From NCBI GenBank assembly GCA_021777285.1, contig JAJYDR010000067.1, forward strand, positions 1 to 12,426: 12,426 nucleotides of DNA, in the 5' to 3' direction. This document shows, one piece after another, positions 1 to 6,695 of the stretch (its first letter is position 1; each line of letters opens with the position of its first letter). Below the pieces are notes generated by a model. It saw only the letters and a list, made by a program, of their open reading frames with translations. It did no database searches and was not told the DNA's origin. Position numbers and translations under genes: made by a program. Source of the DNA: Actinomycetes bacterium. GTDB taxonomy: Bacteria > Actinomycetota > Acidimicrobiia > Acidimicrobiales > RAAP-2.

Positions 1-302
1 ACGCCGATGCCGGCGGGGAGGCGTTCGCGTTGACCGTCGACGTAGATGGAGACGAGCACGTGAACGTGGTAGTGGACGGTCTCTTGACCGATGGTCTGAC
101 AGGTGATGCCGTCGATGGTCGATCCGCTGGCCGCGCCGGCGGGTGCCAGGACCGGCACGTTCAAGACTGGGACGCCCTCGGGTCCCGGCGAGCTCGTGCC
201 CGACGATTGGTTCGAAAGCCACGCCGTCACTGCACTGGCGATGACGAGTACCGTGAGCAGCGCGACCGGGATCATGTTACGACGACGACTGAGCGTGGCC
301 AT
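1..302 (-). CDS. Membrane-anchored protein with HYHVHV motif, unknown function (3' truncated by window edge)
   Basis: About 100 codons are visible from an ATG at 302, and the frame runs off the left edge without a stop. The protein starts with a short basic segment (SRRRN, residues 5-9), then one hydrophobic helix (about 10-29), then a Ser/Gly/Pro-rich linker, so it should be anchored in the membrane with the rest outside. Residues 62-100 contain a Cys (C68), a His cluster (H77, H79, H81 in VHYHVHVLVSIYVDGQ) and LPAGIG. This resembles an uncharacterised family in actinobacteria and relatives whose members carry YHIHAHLAIYVNGQ followed by PAGIG; no function is known to me. The start is supported by a doubled ribosome binding site (AGGAG and GGAG, 4-11 bases upstream). 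The His cluster might bind a metal, but that is inference. It is transcribed divergently from the pyrophosphohydrolase gene. Confidence 0.75.
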   Translation of the reverse strand, partial: MATLSRRRNMIPVALLTVLVIASAVTAWLSNQSSGTSSPGPEGVPVLNVPVLAPAGAASGSTIDGITCQTIGQETVHYHVHVLVSIYVDGQRERLPAGIG

Positions 303-306
303 CGGA

Positions 307-317
307 CTCCTTTCTCC
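307..317 (-). promoter_or_regulatory. Tandem ribosome binding site for the HYHVHV protein
   Basis: On the minus strand the bases before the ATG at 302 read AGGAGAAAGGAG followed by a 4-base spacer. This gives two purine-rich Shine-Dalgarno cores and fixes the start of the truncated gene. A TAGAGT hexamer (325-330, minus strand) just upstream could be a -10 box, but no matching -35 box is seen. Confidence 0.55.
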
Positions 318-339
318 TCGCGCTACTCTACGGGACCGC

Positions 340-352
340 CACGGTCACCGTG
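340..352. promoter_or_regulatory. Palindrome CACGGTCACCGTG in a divergent intergenic region
   Basis: A perfect 6-bp inverted repeat around a single central base lies in the 117-bp gap between the divergent HYHVHV and pyrophosphohydrolase genes. The position suits an operator that could act on both promoters. There is no independent evidence of binding, and short GC-rich palindromes arise by chance. Confidence 0.25.
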
Positions 353-419
353 TTCGACCGCGTGATCGCCAGAACAGCACCGTGCCGGTGGCGTCGGTGA
401 CGGTGGCGGAGGGAGAGTG

Positions 420-740
420 ATGGGTGAGTTGGAGGACCTGCGCCTCGAGGCGCGCGCGTTTGCCGAGGCGCGTGACTGGAGCCCGTTCCACACGCCGAAG
501 AACCTCGCGATGGCGGTCGCTGGCGAGGCCGGTGAACTCGTCGCCGAGTTCCGGTGGTTGACGCCCGAGGAGTCGGCGCCGGACCGTCTGGCGCCAGAGC
601 ACCGTCGAGCCATCGAGTTCGAGATGGCCGACGTGCTCATCTTCCTGCTCCGGCTGGCCGACGTCCTTGACGTCGACCTCGCCGACGTAGTGCGCGCCAA
701 ACTTGCTGCGAACGAGAGCCGTTTCCCACGCGTCCGTTAG
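420..740 (+). CDS. MazG-like nucleotide pyrophosphohydrolase (dCTPase/RS21-C6 type)
   Basis: This 106-residue protein matches the all-alpha NTP pyrophosphatase (MazG) superfamily over its whole length. The metal-binding ExxE...ExxD signature is visible: E36 and E39 in GEAGELVAEF, and E68 and D71 in EFEMADVLIFLLRLADV. The closing segment (LADVVRAKLAANESRFP) is typical of the short dCTP pyrophosphatase/RS21-C6 branch, which hydrolyses non-canonical or excess dNTPs to dNMP and pyrophosphate in the cytoplasm. ATG at 420 is chosen over the GTG at 417 because GGAGG at 408-412 lies 7 bases before it. It stands alone between a divergent gene and a flavoenzyme gene 99 bp downstream. The family is clear; the exact nucleotide substrate cannot be read from the sequence. 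Confidence 0.87.
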   Translation: MGELEDLRLEARAFAEARDWSPFHTPKNLAMAVAGEAGELVAEFRWLTPEESAPDRLAPEHRRAIEFEMADVLIFLLRLADVLDVDLADVVRAKLAANESRFPRVR

Positions 741-839
741 TGGCCCGTACGTCACCGATCGTCGCGGCGAGCGCGTAATCGGGTCTGAACGCAGTGAGTA
801 GCCTCGGGGCGTGTCGCGCGGTGTCCCTCTAAGGTGAAG

Positions 840-2795
840 ATGAACTTCGATCGTCTTTTCGAACCCCTCGTCGTCGGTCGCACCGTGGTGAAGAATCGCA
901 TCATCTCGTCGGGGCACGACACAGTGATGGTCCAAGACGGTCGGATCACCGATCAACTGATCGCCTACCACGAAGCACGCGCGGCCGGCGGCGTCGGACT
1001 GATCGTCGTCCAGGTCGCCGGCGTCCACGAGACGGCGCGCTACACCGCTCACGTCCTGATGGCGACCGACGACGGCTGTATCGACGGCTACCGACGACTG
1101 GCTGACGCCGTCCACGCCCACGGCACCACGATCGTCGGCCAGCTCTTCCACCCCGGCCGTGAGGTGATGGAGTCCCCAGACGGATCGCTGCCGGTCGCCG
1201 TCGCCCCCTCGGCTGTGGCCAACGAGCGATTTCGGGTGATGCCGCGCGCGTTGGGCCGCGACGAGATCGTCGAGATCGTCGACGGCTACGCCCAGGGCGC
1301 GGCGCGACTGGTCCGCGCGGGACTCGACGGTGTCGAGGTCGTCGCGAGTCACGGGTACCTGCCCGCGCAGTTCCTGAACCCCTTCGTGAACGAGCGTGAC
1401 GACGAGTACGGCGGTGACGAGTCTCGACGACTGCGGTTCCTCACCGACGTGGTCCGCGCCATCCGTGACCGGGTCGGCCCCGGACCGATCGTCGGGCTGC
1501 GCGCCTCGATGGACGAGCGCGACCCCCGAGGCCTCGCCCCCGACATCGTCCTTCGTGCGGCGCAGTCACTGGACAACACGGGTCTCATCGACTACGTGAG
1601 CGTGACGACGGGCACCTCGGCGACCCTCGCGGGCTCCGACCACATCGCGCCACCGATGAACGTCGCGAACGGCTACGTCGTGCCCGCGGCGAATCGGGTG
1701 CGCGAGGCGGTCGGCGTCCCGGTCTTCGTGGCCGGTCGGATCAACCAGCCCCAGGAGGCCGAGCGGATCCTCGCCGACGGCCTGGCCGACGCCTGCGTGA
1801 TGACCCGCGCGATGATCTGTGACCCGACGATGGCGAACCTGGCCCGAGACGGCCGGGCCGAGGAGATCCGCGCCTGTGTCGCGTGCAACCAGGCGTGCAT
1901 CGGCCACTTCCACGCCGGCTTTCCGATCTCGTGCATCCAACGCCCCGAGACGGGACGTGAACTGACCTTGGGCCGTCGGGTGCGTGTCACGACGCCCCAA
2001 CGCGTGCTCGTCGTCGGCGGTGGTCCCGCGGGGCTCAAGGCGGCGGCGGTAGCCGCCGAGCGAGGACACCACGTGACCTTGCACGAGGCGTCGGCCCATC
2101 TGGGGGGCCAGGTCCTGCTCGCCCAGCGATTGCCGGGTCGCGACGAGTTCGGCGGTGTCGCGACGAACCTCGAGCGCGAGGCGCGTCGCGCCGGCGTGGC
2201 GATCGTGCTCAACTCGCGCGTCGAACGCGATCTCGTCGAAGCGTGGGCGGGCGACCGCGTGGTGATCGCGACGGGCTCTCGACCCCACCGGCCGCCGATG
2301 GAGGTCCTCGGGGCGCCCACGATCCTCGACGCCGATTCGGTACTGCTCGGCCATACGGTACCCCCGGGAAGGGTCGTGGTGGTCGACTGGCGCGACGACT
2401 GGGTGGGTATCGGCGTCGCGCGGCTCCTCGCCTCCGCTGGCCACGAGGTGACCCTCGCGACCCCGGGCTACTTCGCGGGCGCGTCACTCCAGCAGTACGT
2501 GCGCGACGAGCACCTCGCGGCGCTCTCGCGCGCCGGGGTGGCGGTCCTCACCCTCGTGCGCCTCTTCGGGGCCGATGACGACTCGGTCTATCTCCAGCAC
2601 GTCTTGACTGACGAGCCGGTCATCGTCGACCGCGTGTCGGCCGTGGTCCTCGCGACGGGCCGCCGTCCGTCGCGTCGCTTGGCCGATGAACTCGTCGCGG
2701 CCGGCGTCCCCGTCGAGCTCATCGGCGACTGCCTCGCGCCGCGCACGGTCGAAGAGGCTGTGCTCGACGGACTGCGCGTCGCGTCCGTCATCTGA
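840..2795 (+). CDS. FAD/FMN/4Fe-4S oxidoreductase of the OYE-FadH-trimethylamine dehydrogenase family
   Basis: This is a 651-residue flavoenzyme (numbering here counts from the alternative GTG at 834, which adds two residues). Residues 5-345 form an Old Yellow Enzyme TIM barrel for FMN: Q103 (GQLFHPGRE), SHGYLPAQFLNP with H173 and Y175, R223, and the phosphate-binding end (VAGRIN, then MTRAM). C348, C351, C355 and C367 in a C-x2-C-x3-C-x11-C pattern bind a 4Fe-4S cluster. A dinucleotide-binding fold follows (VLVVGGGPAGLKAA, 391-404), then a second, degenerate one (VVVVDWRDDWVGIGVA). This layout is that of 2,4-dienoyl-CoA reductase and trimethylamine/histamine dehydrogenases, and also of mycofactocin-associated and N-methylproline demethylases. 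Barrel and cluster spacing look most like the dehydrogenase branch, but the substrate is unknown. The start at 840 is preferred because AAGGTGA sits just ahead. It may be cotranscribed with the DUF885 gene 34 bp downstream. Confidence 0.92.
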   Translation: MNFDRLFEPLVVGRTVVKNRIISSGHDTVMVQDGRITDQLIAYHEARAAGGVGLIVVQVAGVHETARYTAHVLMATDDGCIDGYRRLADAVHAHGTTIVGQLFHPGREVMESPDGSLPVAVAPSAVANERFRVMPRALGRDEIVEIVDGYAQGAARLVRAGLDGVEVVASHGYLPAQFLNPFVNERDDEYGGDESRRLRFLTDVVRAIRDRVGPGPIVGLRASMDERDPRGLAPDIVLRAAQSLDNTGLIDYVSVTTGTSATLAGSDHIAPPMNVANGYVVPAANRVREAVGVPVFVAGRINQPQEAERILADGLADACVMTRAMICDPTMANLARDGRAEEIRACVACNQACIGHFHAGFPISCIQRPETGRELTLGRRVRVTTPQRVLVVGGGPAGLKAAAVAAERGHHVTLHEASAHLGGQVLLAQRLPGRDEFGGVATNLEREARRAGVAIVLNSRVERDLVEAWAGDRVVIATGSRPHRPPMEVLGAPTILDADSVLLGHTVPPGRVVVVDWRDDWVGIGVARLLASAGHEVTLATPGYFAGASLQQYVRDEHLAALSRAGVAVLTLVRLFGADDDSVYLQHVLTDEPVIVDRVSAVVLATGRRPSRRLADELVAAGVPVELIGDCLAPRTVEEAVLDGLRVASVI

Positions 2796-2829
2796 AGCGA
2801 TTCGGTGCGGTCGTGGGAGACTGGAACTC

Positions 2830-4548
2830 GTGACCACGAACGACCAGACCACTGCACGCTCACCCCTGTTCGCCTTCGCCGATCGGTTGGTCGACGAGCT
2901 CGCCGCGCGCGATCCACTCTTCGCGACGATGGCCGGCGTCGCCGGCTACGACGACCAACTCCCGGACTTCTCCATAGAGCACCAGCATGACGACGAGCGG
3001 ATGCTGGGGGAGTCCCTGCGCGTCGTCGAGGCCATCGAGCCGACCGACGACGTCGACCGGATCGCCAAGGCGGTCATCGTCGAGCGGCTGTCGAGCGATC
3101 GCGCGTTGCTGCGCTCCGGTGAGGTGCGACGGACCTTCTCGGTCATCTCGTCGCCGTTGTCGGAGATTCGACAGGTCTTTGAACTCATGGACGCGCGATC
3201 AGCGACCGACGCCGCGGTCATCGCGACACGGCTGGGTGCGGTCGCGGGATCACTCGACAGTTGGCGTGGCGCGCTGGCGAACGCCACGAGCGACCAACTG
3301 CCGTCACGCCGTCACGTGCTCGGTGTCGCTGACCAGGCGCGAACGTACGCCGACGGTTCGTTCGCCGACGTAGCCCAGCGCGTCGCGATCGCCACCGGCG
3401 CGGACCTCGATGAGTCCGGGTTGGGAGAGGCGGCCGTGGCGGCCGACCGCGCGTGCGGCGAGCTCGCCAACTGGTTGGAATCGACGGTGGCGCCGCGAAC
3501 GACCATGGATGACGGGTGCGGTCGCGAGCGCTACGTGCCGTGGGCGCGTTACTTCACCGGCGCGGAACTCGACCTCGAGGAGCTCTATGGATGGGGGTGG
3601 GAGGAGTCCCGTCGGATTCACGATCGGATGGTCGCACTGGCTGGCTCGATGTATCCCGGTGTCGTCGGCCTGCGCGAGGCCTCCGTCCTGCTCGACCACG
3701 ACCCGGATCAGCTCGTGGACGGCACGCAGGCCCTGCTCGCTCGACTGCGCTCGTTCGTCGACGCCGCCGTCGAGCGGATCGACGGCGTGCACTTCGACAT
3801 CGATCCTCGCGTCCGGTTCTGTGACGTGCGACTCGCACCCGAAGGTTCGGCGTCGGCCGCGTACTACATCCCCGTGAGTGAGGACCTCTCACGTCCGGGC
3901 ACCACGTGGTACCCCACGATGGGCGCCACCACGTTCGCATGGTGGCGCTTCCCTGCGACCTGGTATCACGAGGCTGTACCCGGTCACCACCTTCAGGCCG
4001 CGATCGCGATGTTGGCGGCCGACCGTCAGTCGCGGTTTCATCGTCTGCGCGGCTGGACGTCGGGGTACGGCGAGGGGTGGGCGCTCTACGCCGAGCGGCT
4101 GATGGAGGAGCTCGACGGGTACGCGAGCCCGGCCGAGGAGTTCGGGTACCTCGCCGGGCAGGCGTTGCGGGCGAACCGGATCGTCGTGGACGTCGGGCTG
4201 CACCTGGGGCTCGACGCGCCCGACGACCTCGGTGTGCTCGGGTCGCTCGGTGATTGCTCGGCGAGGCCGTGGACCGCCGAGATGGCGGTCGCGCTCCTCG
4301 AGGAGTGGGCGATCGAAGAGCACGCCAGCGCGGTGTCCGAGGTCGACCGGTACCTCGGCATGCCAGGCCAGGCGATTTCGTACAAGGTCGGCCAGCGACG
4401 CTGGCTCGAGGTGCGCGACGGGGCCCGTGAGCGACTCGGTGCACGTTTCGACCTCAAGGCGTTCCACCAGCAGGCGCTCGAACTCGGCCCCCTCGGATTG
4501 GACCTGTTCGCCGCGGAGATGGCGGCGTGGTCGGCCGACGCGACCTGA
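2830..4548 (+). CDS. DUF885 family protein, metallopeptidase-like
   Basis: This 572-residue protein matches DUF885 (COG4805) along nearly its full length. The hallmark is WYHEAVPGHHLQ (H380, E381, H386, H387), followed by E415 in SGYGEGWALYAERLMEE. These resemble the zinc ligands and catalytic Glu of gluzincin-type peptidases, so a zinc-dependent carboxypeptidase-like activity is the usual prediction, but few family members have a proven substrate. No signal peptide or membrane segment is visible, so it should be cytoplasmic. The GTG at 2830 is chosen because the frame upstream of it lies inside the preceding gene, GGGAG is found about 10 bases before, and the protein then begins with a family-like segment (SPLFAFADRLVDELAARDP). 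The 34-bp gap to the flavoenzyme gene suggests a shared transcript. Confidence 0.88.
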   Translation: MTTNDQTTARSPLFAFADRLVDELAARDPLFATMAGVAGYDDQLPDFSIEHQHDDERMLGESLRVVEAIEPTDDVDRIAKAVIVERLSSDRALLRSGEVRRTFSVISSPLSEIRQVFELMDARSATDAAVIATRLGAVAGSLDSWRGALANATSDQLPSRRHVLGVADQARTYADGSFADVAQRVAIATGADLDESGLGEAAVAADRACGELANWLESTVAPRTTMDDGCGRERYVPWARYFTGAELDLEELYGWGWEESRRIHDRMVALAGSMYPGVVGLREASVLLDHDPDQLVDGTQALLARLRSFVDAAVERIDGVHFDIDPRVRFCDVRLAPEGSASAAYYIPVSEDLSRPGTTWYPTMGATTFAWWRFPATWYHEAVPGHHLQAAIAMLAADRQSRFHRLRGWTSGYGEGWALYAERLMEELDGYASPAEEFGYLAGQALRANRIVVDVGLHLGLDAPDDLGVLGSLGDCSARPWTAEMAVALLEEWAIEEHASAVSEVDRYLGMPGQAISYKVGQRRWLEVRDGARERLGARFDLKAFHQQALELGPLGLDLFAAEMAAWSADAT

Positions 4549-4621
4549 AACCGTTGCATATCCGGCCGCGGGCGTCGTGACGGAGCCACCGTCGGCGTCG
4601 CCACGCACCCTGACCGGTAGA

Positions 4622-4712
4622 ATCGGTTCCTGGTCGGCGGGCGTCAGGGTGACGCCAGTTGCCAGGGCGTGAAGTCCCGTTGTCCTGGAAGACGACAGTC
4701 GTCGAAACCGAT
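4622..4712 (+). promoter_or_regulatory. Structured leader upstream of the methyltransferase, candidate cis-regulatory RNA
   Basis: The 186-bp gap before the methyltransferase holds several nested complementary segments. GGCGTCA (4640-4646) and TGACGCC (4650-4656) form a perfect 7-bp stem with a 3-base loop. It is flanked by CCTGG (4629-4633) and CCAGG (4662-4666). GACGA/TCGTC (4691-4703) makes another small hairpin. ATCGGTT (4622-4628) pairs with AACCGAT (4706-4712), closing the whole as a possible multi-branch junction. CCAGG can alternatively pair with a second CCTGG at 4684-4688. A TAGAAT hexamer (4618-4623) could be a -10 box, but transcription from it would start near 4630 and leave out the 5' arm of the closing stem, so the two readings conflict. 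I do not recognise a known riboswitch class. Confidence 0.35.
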
Positions 4713-4735
4713 CGGCCCCCCGAAAAAGAGAGATC

Positions 4736-5485
4736 ATGTCCAACGCGCCTAGAGAAACGAACCCCTCGTGGGGCAAGAAGCAGTCCACCCGCCTGTCGAT
4801 CGCGACGCAACGGCGCACGTGGACCCGTCGGGCCGACACGTGGGACCGCCACAATGACGTCGGGATGACCAAGGTCGCCGCCAAGGCCATCGAGGTCGCC
4901 GACGTGAAGCCCGGCATGGTCTGCATGGACCTCGGCTGTGGTGGCGGACGTCTGGCCCTCGAGCTCGCGCGTCGCGGCGCCACGGTCATCGGCGTCGACG
5001 TGAGTGCGGCGATGGTGGACCGGATGGTCGCCCAGGCCAAGGCCGAGGGACTCGAGCACGTCTCGGGAATCGTCTCGCCGATCGAACACCTCACCATCGA
5101 TCCGTCGTCGTTCGATCTCGTGATCAGTAACTACGCGCTGCACCACCTGCTGGACTCGGACAAGGCCAAGGTCGTCACCGCGGCCTTCGGCTGGTTGCGA
5201 CCCGGCGGCGTGTTAATCAACTCGGACATGATGCTCGGGCGCGGCGCCACGACCGAGGACCGACAGGTCATCGCGAGCAAGATCAAGGTGATGGCGAAGA
5301 AGGGGATCCCCGGCTACTGGCGGATCCTCAAGAATGCCGGTCGCTACATCTTCCGGCTGCGCGAACGTCCGATCACGCCCGACGCCTGGATGCGCCTCTA
5401 CGAGGCGGCAGGATTCGTGGACCTCACGAGCGTGAACGTCGTGGCCGAGGCCAACGTCGTCAAGGGCGTCAAGCCACGCGGCTGA
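4736..5485 (+). CDS. Class I SAM-dependent methyltransferase
   Basis: This 249-residue protein has a Rossmann-fold methyltransferase core. Motif I is MDLGCGGGRLALEL (64-77), the acidic end of strand 2 is VIGVDVSAAMV (84-94), motif II is FDLVISNYALHHLL (126-139) and motif III is WLRPGGVLINSD (153-164). These bind S-adenosylmethionine. The N-terminal 35 residues are basic and contain a WxRRADTW segment seen in small-molecule and quinone/lipid-type methyltransferases. The C-terminal 70 residues (MAKKGIPGYWRILKNAG to LYEAAGF) probably cover the acceptor site. The acceptor cannot be named. ATG at 4736 follows a purine-rich GAGAGA stretch. The gene sits behind a hairpin-rich leader, and its TGA is immediately followed by the stop of the convergent hydrolase gene. 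Confidence 0.9.
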   Translation: MSNAPRETNPSWGKKQSTRLSIATQRRTWTRRADTWDRHNDVGMTKVAAKAIEVADVKPGMVCMDLGCGGGRLALELARRGATVIGVDVSAAMVDRMVAQAKAEGLEHVSGIVSPIEHLTIDPSSFDLVISNYALHHLLDSDKAKVVTAAFGWLRPGGVLINSDMMLGRGATTEDRQVIASKIKVMAKKGIPGYWRILKNAGRYIFRLRERPITPDAWMRLYEAAGFVDLTSVNVVAEANVVKGVKPRG

Positions 5486-6571
5486 TCAGCCGAGCGGTGC
5501 GTCGGGGCACGTCCCCGCGACCAGTGGCACGTGAGACGCGCTGGTGATCGTGGCGAGCCCCGGACGGGTGCCCGCCGCTCGCATCGCGGCGAGCGCGCCC
5601 GGCGCGTGTCGCAGGTAGGCGTTGAAGAAGTCGATCGAAGTCGCCGCCACCACGTCGCGCGCTGGCCCGGGGGGCACGTACGCGCTGAGGTGGGTCTGGC
5701 CGATCATCGCCAGGTAGTACTTGGGTGTCGGTGCCTCGTTGTAGAGCGTGACGCTGCAGGTGACGGGGTTCATTGTCAGGTCGTTCGTGCCTTGGACGAC
5801 GAGGAGGGGTGCTGATCCGGTGGTGAAGTACGTCCCGGGGAACCAGGACAGTTCGGCCCCCGAGAGGATCACCGCCGCGCCGATGCGCGCGTCGCGACAG
5901 CACGAGTTCGCCACCGCCGCGAGACTCACGTCGCCGCCGTCGGACTGGCCGACGACGCCGATCTCGTGGGCGTTCACCAGTCCGCCGATGGCGTTTCCGG
6001 CCTGCGCGCTGTCCGCGATCAACGTCGTGATGAGGAAACTGAGGTCGCCTGGGTGGTGGACGATGTCGCTGCGGATGACGCCGCCGACGGCGTTCGGCGA
6101 CGTGTAGGGATACGCGGGATCGGCGACGACGTAACCCGCGGCGCTCCATGCGTCGAGCAGTCCGGCGTACGCCTCGGGTGAGATGTCGAACCCCTGGGAG
6201 AAGATGAGCAGCGGGAAGGGACCGGCGTCACGAAGCGGGACCAGGCCGAGGCGGGCGGTGCCAGGGGCGCCGACTGCGGGGTAGCGCACGGTGACGGGGA
6301 ACGTCCTCGCACCAGTCGAGCCACTGGCCGGCTCGCTGACCGTGAAGGTGACGGCCCCCACCGCGAAGGGTGCGTGTGGCGTCGGCGCTCGCGTGGTCGT
6401 GGTCGAGGACGACGCGGTTGTGGCCGAGGTCGAGGACGTCGTCGAGGTGGTGGTCGGACCCTGGCCCCGGGTCGTCGCGACGACGAGCAGGACCACGAGG
6501 ATCAGCGCGAGCACCGCGACGAACCGGCGCCGACGCACGTTGACCCGCCGGCCGTGTCGCGGTGGTGCCAT
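5486..6571 (-). CDS. Membrane-anchored alpha/beta hydrolase (esterase/lipase-like)
   Basis: This 361-residue protein starts with a basic patch (RRVNVRRRR, 8-16) and one hydrophobic helix (17-33), then a Thr/Ser-rich spacer (40-60), which puts the catalytic domain outside the membrane. The domain has an alpha/beta-hydrolase fold: strand and oxyanion region LLIFSQGFD (121-129), nucleophile elbow GQSDGG with Ser210, Asp264 in QGTNDLTMNP and His294 in GQTHLSAY. It resembles platelet-activating-factor acetylhydrolase/dienelactone-hydrolase-like esterases; the ester hydrolysed is unknown. Adjacent cysteines C224-C225 are present, and C272 and C355 could form disulfides. The ATG at 6571 is preferred over upstream in-frame codons because a TAGATT box lies 7 bases before it, as in leaderless actinobacterial genes, and because it starts the protein just before the anchor. 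Confidence 0.87.
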   Translation of the reverse strand: MAPPRHGRRVNVRRRRFVAVLALILVVLLVVATTRGQGPTTTSTTSSTSATTASSSTTTTRAPTPHAPFAVGAVTFTVSEPASGSTGARTFPVTVRYPAVGAPGTARLGLVPLRDAGPFPLLIFSQGFDISPEAYAGLLDAWSAAGYVVADPAYPYTSPNAVGGVIRSDIVHHPGDLSFLITTLIADSAQAGNAIGGLVNAHEIGVVGQSDGGDVSLAAVANSCCRDARIGAAVILSGAELSWFPGTYFTTGSAPLLVVQGTNDLTMNPVTCSVTLYNEAPTPKYYLAMIGQTHLSAYVPPGPARDVVAATSIDFFNAYLRHAPGALAAMRAAGTRPGLATITSASHVPLVAGTCPDAPLG

Positions 6572-6578
6572 CGGGGTC

Positions 6579-6584
6579 AATCTA
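6579..6584 (-). promoter_or_regulatory. -10 box of a likely leaderless promoter
   Basis: On the minus strand TAGATT ends 7 bases before the ATG of the anchored hydrolase (6571). This spacing places the transcription start on or next to the A of the ATG, and no Shine-Dalgarno sequence is seen. It matches the TAnnnT-N7-start pattern of leaderless genes common in actinobacteria. I do not see a convincing -35 box. Confidence 0.5.
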
Positions 6585-6695
6585 GCAGTGGGTCCGTCGT
6601 CGGTCCCGGCGCCGCCGCGTGCGCTTCGACGTACAGTTGGATATTCCACCGCGACCATCCACCACATTCGCCACGATCGCTAGCGGGCCGCACCC

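Noticed and set aside
741..839. A promoter for the flavoenzyme gene (TAGCCT at 799-804)
   Set aside because: The hexamer fits TAnnnT, but no -35 element lies at a suitable distance, and such hexamers are common by chance.
345..1352. A 335-codon open frame on the minus strand opposite the pyrophosphohydrolase and flavoenzyme genes
   Set aside because: Its translation is rich in Arg/Asp/His with no domain, and both genes on the other strand are clear homologs. High-GC DNA gives such antisense frames by chance.
1566..2444. Long minus-strand open frames inside the flavoenzyme gene
   Set aside because: They are GC-driven shadows of the coding strand, with low-complexity Arg/His/Asp-rich products.
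3889..5097. A 402-codon minus-strand open frame spanning the end of DUF885, the intergenic leader and the start of the methyltransferase
   Set aside because: It overlaps two well-supported genes, has no recognisable domain and no sensible start site.
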